Shown: positions 9,323 to 17,748 of the stretch, piece by piece
Position numbering within the stretch: the first letter of the stretch is position 1
How the letters are laid out: the number at the start of each line of letters is the position of its first letter
Made by a program: the position numbers and the translations under genes
Notes under the pieces: model-generated
What the model saw: the letters and a program-made list of their open reading frames with translations, nothing else
What the model was told of the DNA's origin: nothing
The model's database searches: none
From: Desulfuribacillus stibiiarsenatis
Lineage (GTDB): Bacteria; Bacillota; Bacilli; Desulfuribacillales; Desulfuribacillaceae
Length of the DNA stretch: 64,000 bases
Direction of reading: 5' to 3'
Assembly: GCF_001742305.1 (NCBI RefSeq)
Contig: NZ_MJAT01000022.1
Coordinates: 1 to 64,000 of the forward strand

Positions 9323-9380
9323 CATTTAAGATACATGAATATAGATCCTAAGATACGTTGGATATAACTAAGTATTTCTG

Positions 9381-9422
9381 AAACCACGGGGAACATACCA
9401 AGTTCCTGTAGTGGTTTTTTTG
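9381..9422 (+). terminator. Rho-independent terminator after the DMT transporter
   Basis: AAACCAC-GGGGAAC pairs with GTTCC-tgta-GTGGTTT and is followed by a T run (9415-9421). Confidence 0.8.
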
Positions 9423-9520
9423 TATGAAAAAGGAAGTGCAAGTCATACTAATAAAAACTCTGATAATAATAGCTTATGCTAGGCAAAACACAGAGTAACT
9501 TTTACATAAGAGGTGTTAGT

Positions 9521-11095
9521 ATGACATTTAGTAGACCGAATCGATCTGAAGCTATTTTGACAAGAAACCGTACTCCGAACTCGATATCTCCATTTAGCGG
9601 ACTTTGTGCCTCTTGTAACGATGAATGTCCAGGTTTATGTGAGGTAGGGAAATCCGCATATCGTGGCAAAGAAGTTCTTTACCCACAACCGTTCGGCAAC
9701 ATTACAGCAGGTTCTGAAAAGGACTATCCAGTCGATTATAGCCACTTCAACATCATGGGAACTGCTGTTGGGGCTCAGGGTGTGGAAGCTGACTCCGATG
9801 TTGCGATTTTCCCAAATGTTGATGTATCCACGGAAATCGGCGCAGAACACAAAATTCAATTAGATACGCCAATCGTCATTGCGGGTATGGGGTCAACAAA
9901 TGTTGCTGCTAAGCATTGGGAAGGTATGGCTGCAGGAGCGGCGATTACAGGCTCTATTATAGTCATTGGTGAGAACATCTGTGGTATGGACCCGAATATG
10001 GAAATGAGTCACGGAAGAGTTAGCAAGTCGCCAAACCTCGAAAAAAGGGTAAAAGATTTTCAAAATTGGTACCAAGGCAAAGGCGCTATTGTCGTGCAAG
10101 CGAACGTTGAGGATACCCGTTTAGGTGTCCAGGAATATGCTCTCGAAAAGCTTGGTATTGACACTGTTGAAATTAAGTGGGGACAAGGCGCGAAAGATAT
10201 TGGTGGGGAAGTAAAAGTCAATACGTTAGAGAAAGCCCAGCAATTAAAAAGCCGCGGATACATTGTATTGCCAGACCCAGAAAGCCCATCTGTTATCAAA
10301 GCATTTCAAGCGAATGCGTTTAAAGAATTTGAGCGTCATTCTAGGGTAGGAATGGTTGAGGAAGAAGGATTCCACAAGCGTGTGGCAGAATTACGACAAG
10401 CTGGTGCGAAACAAGTGTATCTAAAGACGGGAGCATACCGTCCAGCCGACTTAGCACGGGCTGTAAAGTTTGCTTCTGATGCGAAGATTGACTTACTTAC
10501 GGTGGACGCAGCAGGCGGGGGAACGGGAATGAGCCCATGGAGAATGATGAATGAGTGGGGAGTTCCAATGGTAGAACTTCATTCCTTGTTATATCAATAC
10601 CTAAAACGTCTACAAGACAAAGGTAGATTCGTTCCACATGTATCAATCGCGGGTGGGTTCAGCTTAGAAGACCATATGTTTAAAGGATTTGCCATTGGTG
10701 CACCATTTGTAAAAGCTATTGGCATGTCAAGAACTGCAGTACTCGCTTCCTTTGTCGGAGAAAATATAGCAAGTAATTTAAAGGACGGCAAACTTTTTAA
10801 ACAATATAGTGCCTATGGCGATAAAATCGAAGAAATATGTATTCTTGCGAGTGAGTTGAAAGAGAAATTCGGCAGCGATTTTGATCGTCTACCACCAGGT
10901 GCGCTTGGTATTTACACGTACTTTGATAGATTAAAAATGGGGCTAAAACAGTTAATGTGCGTCGCACGTAAGTTTAATTTAGGTCTCATTGAACGTAATG
11001 ATATTGCTTCACTCACGAAAGAGGCAGCTGAAATCAGCGGAATCCAATATATTATGGATTTAGATCAAGAGGAAGTTGATAGGATTCTTAGCTAA
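9521..11095 (+). CDS. FMN-binding glutamate-synthase-like protein with N-terminal Cys-rich motif
   Basis: This 524-residue protein corresponds to the FMN-binding TIM-barrel part of glutamate synthase (GltB central domain, as in archaeal-type stand-alone forms). Barrel signatures include VDAAGGGTGMSPWRMMNEWGV and the phosphate-binding VSIAGGF and FAIGAPFVKAIGMSR. It lacks the glutaminase domain and the long C-terminal beta-helix of GltB. The N-terminus carries CASCNDECPGLC (C-x2-C-x3-C-x3-C), a likely metal-cluster or zinc site. Start ATG 9521 has AAGAGGTG upstream; the upstream extension to 9476 lacks a site. True glutamate synthase is encoded separately at 37013-43123, so the reaction here is uncertain. 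Confidence 0.8.
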   Translation: MTFSRPNRSEAILTRNRTPNSISPFSGLCASCNDECPGLCEVGKSAYRGKEVLYPQPFGNITAGSEKDYPVDYSHFNIMGTAVGAQGVEADSDVAIFPNVDVSTEIGAEHKIQLDTPIVIAGMGSTNVAAKHWEGMAAGAAITGSIIVIGENICGMDPNMEMSHGRVSKSPNLEKRVKDFQNWYQGKGAIVVQANVEDTRLGVQEYALEKLGIDTVEIKWGQGAKDIGGEVKVNTLEKAQQLKSRGYIVLPDPESPSVIKAFQANAFKEFERHSRVGMVEEEGFHKRVAELRQAGAKQVYLKTGAYRPADLARAVKFASDAKIDLLTVDAAGGGTGMSPWRMMNEWGVPMVELHSLLYQYLKRLQDKGRFVPHVSIAGGFSLEDHMFKGFAIGAPFVKAIGMSRTAVLASFVGENIASNLKDGKLFKQYSAYGDKIEEICILASELKEKFGSDFDRLPPGALGIYTYFDRLKMGLKQLMCVARKFNLGLIERNDIASLTKEAAEISGIQYIMDLDQEEVDRILS

Positions 11096-11219
11096 TAATT
11101 TATCTAAAAAGAATACCGGATGTTTATTGCGATTTTTAGGCTACCATGCGATAATAGGCATATGATACTATGCAAACATGAAAATTAGTGAATTCGCCTA
11201 TGCTTAAAGGAGAAACAAC

Positions 11220-11597
11220 ATGAAGAAGATATTAATCATCGATGACGAGCCAGCAATAATCATGATTGTCAAAGAAGTATTGGAGAGTAAAGGATACCTC
11301 CTAACGACTGCTCTAGATGGTAGCGAGGCTATGAAGATTCTTAACCAAGAGCAACACGACTTAGTGATTGTCGACTATCAACTGCCTTACGTCAATGGAG
11401 TAGAAGTGATTCAAATGATGAAAGCAAACACCATGCACTCCATCACGCCAATTATATTGTGTACTGGAAATGATGGGGACATGGGGAACGTACATAAAGT
11501 TGCAAACGTTACAATATTAAAGAAGCCTTTTGAGATAGAGGAATTAGCTATACAAGTAAAGAAGTTATTAGAAAAGGAACCCTCTCACGTAATATGA
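11220..11597 (+). CDS. Single-domain response regulator (CheY-like)
   Basis: This 125-residue protein is one receiver domain and nothing else. The acidic pocket (IDDEP), the phospho-acceptor aspartate in IVDYQLP, the switch Thr in LCTGN and the Lys in LKKPF are all present. Without an output domain it must act by protein contact, as CheY or Spo0F do. No histidine kinase is adjacent. AAAGGAG precedes the ATG. Its last codons lie in a hairpin shared with the convergent TetR gene. Confidence 0.9.
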   Translation: MKKILIIDDEPAIIMIVKEVLESKGYLLTTALDGSEAMKILNQEQHDLVIVDYQLPYVNGVEVIQMMKANTMHSITPIILCTGNDGDMGNVHKVANVTILKKPFEIEELAIQVKKLLEKEPSHVI

Positions 11598-11613
11598 GAG
11601 TGTTCCTTTTCTA
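11572..11613. terminator. Bidirectional terminator overlapping two gene ends
   Basis: AGAAAAGGAAC-c-CTCTC pairs with GAGAG-t-GTTCCTTTTCT. It ends in T runs on both strands. The stop codons of the receiver gene and the TetR gene both fall inside it, and the two reading frames overlap by 13 bp. Confidence 0.85.
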
Positions 11614-12268
11614 TATGGTCGTTCGCTAAACCGTGCATCAGAAATTGTATGGTATCTTCCATTTCTATTGTATCATCCCACTGTTGGTCCGGTAATATGA
11701 GAAATCGCGTCATTAGAAAACCAATGATTGTAGTCATAGTCATTCGGATTACAGTATCTGGAGGGAATTTTACAATCTCGCCCTTATTTTGAAAATGCAA
11801 TGTGATTTTTTGGAAGCTTTGATACACGTTATCAGTGAAGATTTTTTTGCATTCGGATTGCAGCTCTGGCTGGAATGCAATTTCTTGTAAAAATATTCGA
11901 ACCATAGGGATATGATTCTTAACGAAATGATAACGATTCAGTAATAATGTACGTATAAATTGTTCATAGTTTTGATGGTCTTTCTCAAATACTTCTTTTA
12001 TAAAACCCTTCGCTAGAAAAGGAGCAACAACCTTTGCAAGTGTCGGTGCAACTATTGATAATAGCAGATCCTTTTTTGTCTTATAATGACGGAAAATGGT
12101 CCCTTCTGCTACGCCAGCTTTTTTTGCAATTTCGTTAGTAGAGGTCGATGCATATCCTTTTTCTGAGAATATCTCTATGGCAGCAGCTACAATCTTTTTT
12201 TGCTTTTCGCTCATTGTGTTTTCGTCATTGAGCATTAGTATTTCATCTAGCCAATTTTTATCAGACAT
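11585..12268 (-). CDS. TetR-family transcriptional repressor
   Basis: The 227-residue protein has a TetR N-terminal helix-turn-helix (about 20-70: AAIEIFSEKGYASTSTNEI, then VAEGTIFRHYKTKKDL) and an all-helical ligand-binding C-terminus. It is the last gene of the operon encoding an ABC ATPase and permease, 22 bp after the permease. This arrangement suggests it represses the exporter operon until an exported or sensed compound binds. A TGAGT-N4-ACTCA palindrome upstream of the operon at 14129-14142 is a plausible operator. Confidence 0.9.
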   Translation of the reverse strand: MSDKNWLDEILMLNDENTMSEKQKKIVAAAIEIFSEKGYASTSTNEIAKKAGVAEGTIFRHYKTKKDLLLSIVAPTLAKVVAPFLAKGFIKEVFEKDHQNYEQFIRTLLLNRYHFVKNHIPMVRIFLQEIAFQPELQSECKKIFTDNVYQSFQKITLHFQNKGEIVKFPPDTVIRMTMTTIIGFLMTRFLILPDQQWDDTIEMEDTIQFLMHGLANDHIEKEHSHIT

Positions 12269-12290
12269 ATTCGGCTCCTATACAGAATTT

Positions 12291-13361
12291 CTATAACGCA
12301 CGGTGTTTTTTCAAGGCAAATACATTAAGGAACATAAACACGAGAGAGAATGCCACTAGAATCAGCACATTGGTGGAAATGCTCTCCCAACCATTGCCGC
12401 GGATCATGATATCACGTAACGCATCTGCTCCGTAAGTAAGGGGCATGATTGAACCAATCGATCGTAGCCAACTTGGCATAGAAGTTAAGTCAAAGAGTCC
12501 ACAAAAGAAAACCTGAGGAACAATAATAATCGGAATAAATTGTATCATTTGTAGCTCGTTGTTCGCAAATGCAGATAATAAAGTGCCGAGGGTCAGTGCT
12601 GACATCGCAAGCAAGAATGTAATCAGAATTACGTACAAGAATGTACCTTCCATCATGATATTCAGCACGGAAATGGAATACCAGGAAATTAAGCTTGCTT
12701 GAAATGTAGTAAATATACCAAAGCCGATGACATAACCAAGGACGATTTCCCATCGACGTAATGGAGTTGCTAACAATCGTTCAAGAGTTCCAGTGGTGCG
12801 TTCTCGCAAGAAGGAGACACCAGCAATAATAAATACAAAGAAAAATATAAAAAAGCCAATTAAAATGGGTCCAATCGAATCAAAAAGAGACATATTTGCT
12901 GAGCCGTATAGATAGGTAACGTCAAGAGTATTATCTGTCTCTGGAAGTGGGCTAGCAAGTGTGCTTGGCGCTGCCCCAGGAATTGCTCCAGACATAGTTA
13001 GTTGTGAAATTTTTTGAACGATTTGAAGTACCATCATGTTTTTCGCAGGATCACTTCCTTCGAGAACAACTGTGGGCTTAGGATGGCTGAAGTCAATCAA
13101 AGCGTCGATTTGGCTTGATTCTAATAGGGTATTACCCTCATCCACCGTTACGATTGTGAATGGAATCTCTAGTGTGTCTAATGCTTCATGTATGATAGTT
13201 GGGGCGTTAGCAATTCCAACATTAGGAGTAGGCTCATTATAAGAGAATACCAAATACATCAAAGAAAGTATGAACATTGGTGCGACTAACAGCAGGGCTA
13301 AAGTTCTTTTGTCGCGGATAAATTGCTTCATAATGCGCTTTATAATCGCTTGAACTCTCAT
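12291..13361 (-). CDS. ABC-2 type exporter permease
   Basis: The 356-residue protein shows the ABC-2 layout of YhgE/DrrB-like exporters: one N-terminal membrane helix (about 20-40), a large extracytoplasmic loop (about 45-160) and five C-terminal helices. The cytoplasmic coupling segment is FLRERTTGTLERLLATPLRRWEIVLG. It forms the membrane channel for the ATPase encoded just upstream, with which it overlaps by 4 bp (translational coupling). Substrates of this type are drugs, lipids or polymers; the actual one is unknown. Confidence 0.9.
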   Translation of the reverse strand: MRVQAIIKRIMKQFIRDKRTLALLLVAPMFILSLMYLVFSYNEPTPNVGIANAPTIIHEALDTLEIPFTIVTVDEGNTLLESSQIDALIDFSHPKPTVVLEGSDPAKNMMVLQIVQKISQLTMSGAIPGAAPSTLASPLPETDNTLDVTYLYGSANMSLFDSIGPILIGFFIFFFVFIIAGVSFLRERTTGTLERLLATPLRRWEIVLGYVIGFGIFTTFQASLISWYSISVLNIMMEGTFLYVILITFLLAMSALTLGTLLSAFANNELQMIQFIPIIIVPQVFFCGLFDLTSMPSWLRSIGSIMPLTYGADALRDIMIRGNGWESISTNVLILVAFSLVFMFLNVFALKKHRAL

Positions 13362-14086
13362 CGGGCAGCACCTCCATAGGCAAGAAAAGCAGCTTCTAAA
13401 GAGCTTGCTTGCGTCTCTTCTTTCATATCATTTGGGGAACCAATGGCTATTATTTTACCATCTCGCATCATCGCTAAGCGATGGCACTTATCCGCTTCAT
13501 CCATCACATGTGTTGTTACAAGAATCGTGACACCTTGTGCGCTAAGTTTTTCAAGTTCCGCCCAGATTGACTGGCGCAAAATTGGGTCTATTCCAACGGT
13601 TGGTTCATCTAAAACTAATATCTCTGGTTCATGCAGTAATGAAATTGCAAGGGATAATCTACGCTTCATGCCTCCAGAATAATTTCTAACGACTTTATTC
13701 ATTTCCTCTGACAGATTGACGATTTCCATGACCCGTTTGATACGTTCTGCTTTTTTTGAACCGCGTAAACCATAGATTCCAGCAAAAAAATCTAGGTTTT
13801 CTCGTGCCGTTAATTCAGTATACAAGGCATCGGATTGCGCCATAAATCCAATACGCTGCATGATCGTTAAGTCTGGCATCGGAGTATTAAGGACAGTGAC
13901 ACGACCAGAACTTGGCGTATCGATTCCAGCGATCATCCGTACTAACGTGGTCTTTCCTGCACCAGATGGACCTAGGAGACCAAAAATTTCTGATGTTTGG
14001 ACATTTAAGTCAATTGAGTCTAGGACTTTCTTTTTACCAAAGCTTTTGTCTACCGATTGAATAGAAATGCATGTAGATTGATTCAT
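13358..14086 (-). CDS. ABC exporter ATPase (ABC-2/DrrA type)
   Basis: The 242-residue nucleotide-binding protein has Walker A GPSGAGKTT (about 40-48), signature YSGGMKRRL, Walker B ILVLDEPTVGID and the switch histidine in VTTH. It energises the permease encoded downstream, and both are followed by their likely TetR regulator. GGAGG lies 8 bp before the ATG. It is the first gene of the operon. Confidence 0.95.
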   Translation of the reverse strand: MNQSTCISIQSVDKSFGKKKVLDSIDLNVQTSEIFGLLGPSGAGKTTLVRMIAGIDTPSSGRVTVLNTPMPDLTIMQRIGFMAQSDALYTELTARENLDFFAGIYGLRGSKKAERIKRVMEIVNLSEEMNKVVRNYSGGMKRRLSLAISLLHEPEILVLDEPTVGIDPILRQSIWAELEKLSAQGVTILVTTHVMDEADKCHRLAMMRDGKIIAIGSPNDMKEETQASSLEAAFLAYGGAAR

Positions 14087-14126
14087 GTGGTAACCTCCTA
14101 TAAGAGAACTTTAAAAGACAATAAAA

Positions 14127-14142
14127 AGTGAGTAATCACTCA
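14127..14142. promoter_or_regulatory. TetR-type operator candidate upstream of the ABC exporter operon
   Basis: AGTGAGTAATCACTCA holds two overlapping inverted repeats: TGAGT-AATC-ACTCA (14129-14142) and AGTGA-GTAA-TCACT (14127-14140). Palindromes of TGAGTGA type are common TetR-family operators. It lies about 40 bp upstream of the ATPase start codon. The regulator-operator pairing is inferred from operon context. Confidence 0.5.
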
Positions 14143-14192
14143 TTTTGTATTATTCTCAGAATACCTTATCTATGATGATATAGCAAATAAAA

Positions 14193-14275
14193 AATTACAA
14201 ATCACAAATCACAATCACAAACCACAAACCGCAGATGGCATGCCCAAATCACAAATCGCATATAGCATATAACAA
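14193..14275. repeat. Low-complexity (TCACAAA)n-like tract
   Basis: Within the 395-bp divergent spacer 14087-14481, about ten imperfect copies of a 7-8 bp word (ACAAATC, ACAAACC, GCATATA) follow one another. No coding potential or RNA structure was recognised. Confidence 0.55.
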
Positions 14276-14400
14276 CGGGATAAGAACGAAAAAAGCGAAC
14301 GATGGAAAACAAGAAAAAACTATAAAACGTGGTAAGTAATGGGATATATGGCATGCTAGCACATTTTAATTGAAAGATACTGTGAAATTGCCGATAATTT

Positions 14401-14454
14401 AAAGAAGACTTGTGTCTTAAAGAAGATATATGTGCTAAAGAAGATATGTGTTGA
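14401..14454 (+). repeat. Three 18-bp direct repeats upstream of the two-component operon
   Basis: AAAGAAGACTTGTGTCTT, AAAGAAGATATATGTGCT and AAAGAAGATATGTGTTGA follow head to tail and end about 30 bp before the response regulator start. OmpR-family regulators bind direct repeats, so autoregulation is possible but not shown. Confidence 0.55.
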
Positions 14455-14481
14455 GATAGTAATCATAAAGCTTGAGGATCG

Positions 14482-15201
14482 GTGAAATGGATGTCTAATA
14501 AAATCTTAATCATAGACGATGATTTGAATATTCATGAGGTATTACGGCTGTATTTTGCAAGAGAGGATTATCAGCTAGTATTTGCAGAAAACGGTAGCCT
14601 GGGTTTGGATAGGTTTCGTCAGGAAAAACCAGATGTCGTTATTTTAGATATTATGCTGCCAATCATCAATGGTTGGGAAGTTTGCCAATTGATTCGAAAG
14701 GATAGTAACGTCCCAATCCTGATGCTCACTTCAAAAGATACATCGGAAGATAAGCTTATGGGGTTTGATTATGGAGCAGACGACTATGTGATAAAACCCT
14801 TTGACCCGAAAGAAATTGTTGCTAGAGTTAGAGCGTTATTGAAAAGAGTGGCTAACTTTTCGGAATCTCAGTCAATGGATACGTATAATCAAAACTATAA
14901 TCCTAACGTACTTAAGGCAGGAAGTATTACGGTCAATTATGAGACCTACGAAGTGTTAGTAAATCAAAAGCCTGTGGAATTGACTCCAAAAGAGATCCAG
15001 CTCCTGTTTTTTCTATTAAAGCATCCCAAAATCGTATTTACTAGAAATCAGCTACTGAATAAGGTGTGGGGAGATGAGTATTACGGAGAGACGAGAACTG
15101 TGGATGTTCATGTCAAACGCCTTCGAGAGAAACTAGGGGATACCAACGGAGTTCAATTGAAAACCGTGTGGGGCGTAGGGTATAAAATCGAGGTGATGTA
15201 A
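14482..15201 (+). CDS. OmpR/PhoB-family response regulator
   Basis: The 239-residue protein has an N-terminal receiver (IDDD pocket, phospho-acceptor Asp in VVILDIMLP, Lys in VIKPFDP) and a C-terminal winged helix (about 140-238: VELTPKEIQLLFFLLKHP ... RTVDVHVKRLREKLG). It is a DNA-binding partner of the histidine kinase encoded 1 bp downstream. The start is unsettled: GTG 14482 or ATG 14491 (MSNKILIIDDD); neither is ideally spaced from GAGG at 14474, and the shorter form matches family N-termini better. Probable PhoP-type boxes precede the next operon (16624-16640). Confidence 0.9.
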   Translation: MKWMSNKILIIDDDLNIHEVLRLYFAREDYQLVFAENGSLGLDRFRQEKPDVVILDIMLPIINGWEVCQLIRKDSNVPILMLTSKDTSEDKLMGFDYGADDYVIKPFDPKEIVARVRALLKRVANFSESQSMDTYNQNYNPNVLKAGSITVNYETYEVLVNQKPVELTPKEIQLLFFLLKHPKIVFTRNQLLNKVWGDEYYGETRTVDVHVKRLREKLGDTNGVQLKTVWGVGYKIEVM

Positions 15202-15202
15202 T

Positions 15203-16606
15203 GTGTTTAGTATCTATAAAAAACTGCTGGTAGCCTATATGTTGATTCTCGCATGTATTTTACTTTTACTATCCGTCCTGTTTTATCAGTATTTCAAAGC
15301 AGATTTATTTATGAAATCGCAGAACACTTTACTAGATGCCGGACAATATATCAATACGCTACTGATTCAATTCGATAGAAACACCTTGACCCAACACGAC
15401 TTGCAGCAATCGATTAATACAGTAGGCGAAATGACGAATGCTCGTATAGTTATTGTAGAGGGTAAAGAATATTTAGAGAACGAAGAATTGTTAAAAGACG
15501 TATTTCAGATTCATGATGAATCGTTGTTAACTAGTTTAAAGGAAATATTTCAAGGGAAAACGATTACGCGGCAAATCCAGCTGGCAGAAGACCTTAACTC
15601 CCATGTATTAGGGGTAGGAATGCCAATCACCATAGAGAATGAAGTGCGAGGAGCCATTGTACTATTCACTCCAGTTAGCAAACTAGAAGGCACGCTTACA
15701 AAAGTCGTGAAGATGATATTTTGGGTATCTGTTGCTTCGTTTTTAATCGGTGTGATTCTAATTTTTATCATGTCTAAAAGTATATCGAAACCAATTGAAC
15801 AGGTGAGTCAAAGCGCATTACAACTAGCATCTGGAAAAGAAGTCACAGATATACCGATGACTAGAAAAGACGAAATCGGTGTGCTTGTTCAATCGTTCAA
15901 TGAAATGAAACAGCAACTACAGAAAACAGAAAAAATGCGTAAAGAGTTAATTGCTGGTGTTTCTCATGAATTAAGGGCACCGCTCGCCGCCATTCGTGGG
16001 TTTGTACTCGGGATTTTAGATGGAGTGATTCCGTCCAACCAACAAGAAAAGTACTTAACAGTTATTTTAAAAGAGACGGAACATTTAACAAGAATTACTG
16101 ATGATTTACTAGATTTAGCAAAGCTAGAAGCAGGCAACTTACCTATCAACAAGACTGTTTTTAATGTTTCAAGTCTTGTCAATGAAGTAATCACGATACT
16201 CAGTAAGCACAGAGTAGATAAAGGAATTACAATTAAAACTGTGTATGAAGCTGAGATATTGCTATTGGCAGACAAAGCTCGCATCAAGCAAGTTATATTG
16301 AATCTCGTAGAAAATGCGATTCGATACACAAATCCTGGCGGTAACATCTCGATTAGCATTCGAGAACTTAGTAGCACGATTAGTATATCGATATCAGATT
16401 CGGGTATAGGCATTAATGTAGAGGAGCTTCCATATATATTTGATAAATTTTATCGTGTGGAGAAGTCAAGAAATCATGCCAGTGGAGGAATTGGTCTAGG
16501 TCTAGCAATCATTAAGAACATTGTAGATCTCCATCGTGGTAGAATTGTAGTAGAAAGCGAACGGAACATAGGGAGTACGTTTACTGTCACGTTACCAAAA
16601 GAATAG
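15203..16606 (+). CDS. Sensor histidine kinase (HAMP, HisKA, HATPase)
   Basis: The 467-residue protein has two membrane helices (about 8-30 and 172-192) enclosing an extracytoplasmic sensor of about 140 residues. It continues with HAMP (about 193-245), a HisKA dimerisation domain with phospho-acceptor His in AGVSHELRAPLAAIRGF, and an HATPase domain (N box VENAIRYTNPGG, G boxes DSGIGI and GGIGLGLAI). It phosphorylates the adjacent OmpR-type regulator. The sensor ligand is unknown. The three exported proteins downstream suggest an envelope signal. Confidence 0.93.
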   Translation: MFSIYKKLLVAYMLILACILLLLSVLFYQYFKADLFMKSQNTLLDAGQYINTLLIQFDRNTLTQHDLQQSINTVGEMTNARIVIVEGKEYLENEELLKDVFQIHDESLLTSLKEIFQGKTITRQIQLAEDLNSHVLGVGMPITIENEVRGAIVLFTPVSKLEGTLTKVVKMIFWVSVASFLIGVILIFIMSKSISKPIEQVSQSALQLASGKEVTDIPMTRKDEIGVLVQSFNEMKQQLQKTEKMRKELIAGVSHELRAPLAAIRGFVLGILDGVIPSNQQEKYLTVILKETEHLTRITDDLLDLAKLEAGNLPINKTVFNVSSLVNEVITILSKHRVDKGITIKTVYEAEILLLADKARIKQVILNLVENAIRYTNPGGNISISIRELSSTISISISDSGIGINVEELPYIFDKFYRVEKSRNHASGGIGLGLAIIKNIVDLHRGRIVVESERNIGSTFTVTLPKE

Positions 16607-16623
16607 ATGGAACGAGGCTGCTG

Positions 16624-16677
16624 TTTACAAATTGTTTACAAAATGGATATTTCCCTGAAACAAATTGCTTTTATACT
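16624..16677 (+). promoter_or_regulatory. PhoP-like direct repeat and promoter before the exported-protein operon
   Basis: TTTACA occurs at 16624-16629 and again at 16635-16640, an 11-bp repeat matching the TTWACA-N5-TTWACA pattern bound by PhoP/OmpR-type regulators. TATACT (16672-16677) can serve as -10 with no good -35, as expected for an activated promoter. The preceding two genes encode such a regulator and its kinase. The binding is inferred. Confidence 0.55.
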
Positions 16678-16724
16678 GTAGAAAAGTAACTGGGGAGGGG
16701 GTATTCCGAAAGGAGGAACCGTAG

Positions 16725-17177
16725 GTGAAACTGAAACAGAAAATATATTGCACAGGCATTGCATTGATTAGCTTGGTAATACTAGCAGGTTGCGGCGGCA
16801 ACTCTCCATTATCACCCCAAAAAGCTACCTCGGTTCAAGAACGACAGAACGTGATTGTGGAACCAACAGGAAAGAATCGAGATGCTGAAGAGTTTTTTGA
16901 CAAAGTGCAAGATGCAAAAGAAGCAAACGAAGTGAAAGAAGTAAATGGAATACAAGATCAAGACACAATAAACGATGACAGCAATCGCAAGACACAGAGT
17001 AAGCAACAAAATAGTACTCCAAACGAATCAAAGACAACAGGATTAATCATAAAAAGTGAAAACAAAATTGCAATCAGTTCAAAAGAAGTACTAGATCAAC
17101 TTAATCAAGAAATCGAGGATTTATTAAAATCATTCGATGAAATGGATGACATCAAGCTTGACGAAATCAGTTTTTAG
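16725..17177 (+). CDS. Small lipoprotein of unknown function
   Basis: The 150-residue protein has a lipoprotein signal with lipobox LAGC (Cys 23) and then a polar, Lys/Asn/Gln-rich, low-complexity body ending in an acidic helix (DQLNQEIEDLLKSFDEMDD). GTG start follows AAAGGAGGAA. It would be anchored on the outer face of the cytoplasmic membrane. It heads a three-gene operon behind the two-component system (next gene 13 bp downstream). No family was recognised. Confidence 0.75.
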   Translation: MKLKQKIYCTGIALISLVILAGCGGNSPLSPQKATSVQERQNVIVEPTGKNRDAEEFFDKVQDAKEANEVKEVNGIQDQDTINDDSNRKTQSKQQNSTPNESKTTGLIIKSENKIAISSKEVLDQLNQEIEDLLKSFDEMDDIKLDEISF

Positions 17178-17190
17178 GAGGAGTAGAATC

Positions 17191-17715
17191 ATGAAAAAAT
17201 TTCAAGGCAGCATATGGATTCTTGTTATGATTCTATTCCTTTCCTCTGGGCAAGGAATTGCTCTAGCGAGCAAAGGACAGAGTCAAGCGTATCCTTCGAA
17301 TTCAAATCAGCAGCAGAAGCAAGATCAAGTATCTCGCCAAGTGCTTCAGGAAAAGCAAAAAATGGTTCAGAAACAACAAAAGGAAATTAGACTGCTTCAG
17401 AATCAAGTAAGACAAGAGCTACAAAAAGCTCAAAAAAAGATTAATGAAATGAGTAGAAAACCAGAAATCATCACAGAAGAAAATGTTCGCGCTATTAAAG
17501 AAGTATTAAGTTTAATGCAGGATAATCGAAAACTGCTTACAGAATCTTTGCAACAAGTTCAACAGCAAAATGAGTATCGCAAAGCATTGAAAAATCGGGA
17601 TATTCAAGATTACATTATATTTCTTGAGAATGTAGAATCAATCCAAGCGAAAAGGGCTGAAAGTCTACATCATCTTCAGGGTGATATAGCAAGTTTAATG
17701 GTAATACTTAAGTAA
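17191..17715 (+). CDS. Secreted Gln-rich coiled-coil protein
   Basis: The 174-residue protein has a signal peptide (about 1-27, ALAS cleavage region) and a long Gln/Lys-rich coiled coil (about 45-110: VLQEKQKMVQKQQKEIRLLQ and onward) plus a second helical segment. The start at 17191 is set by GGAGGAG 8 bp upstream; the longer frame from 17137 overlaps the lipoprotein. No enzymatic motif is present. With the adjacent lipoprotein and copper-amine-oxidase-N protein it probably forms an envelope complex regulated by the upstream two-component system. Confidence 0.75.
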   Translation: MKKFQGSIWILVMILFLSSGQGIALASKGQSQAYPSNSNQQQKQDQVSRQVLQEKQKMVQKQQKEIRLLQNQVRQELQKAQKKINEMSRKPEIITEENVRAIKEVLSLMQDNRKLLTESLQQVQQQNEYRKALKNRDIQDYIIFLENVESIQAKRAESLHHLQGDIASLMVILK

Positions 17716-17748
17716 AAATGGATATTCGTAAAATGAGGAGATGACATT

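Noticed and set aside
14193-14275. CRISPR array or regular tandem repeat.
   Set aside because: The words are only 7-8 bp, imperfect and without spacers; it is low-complexity sequence.
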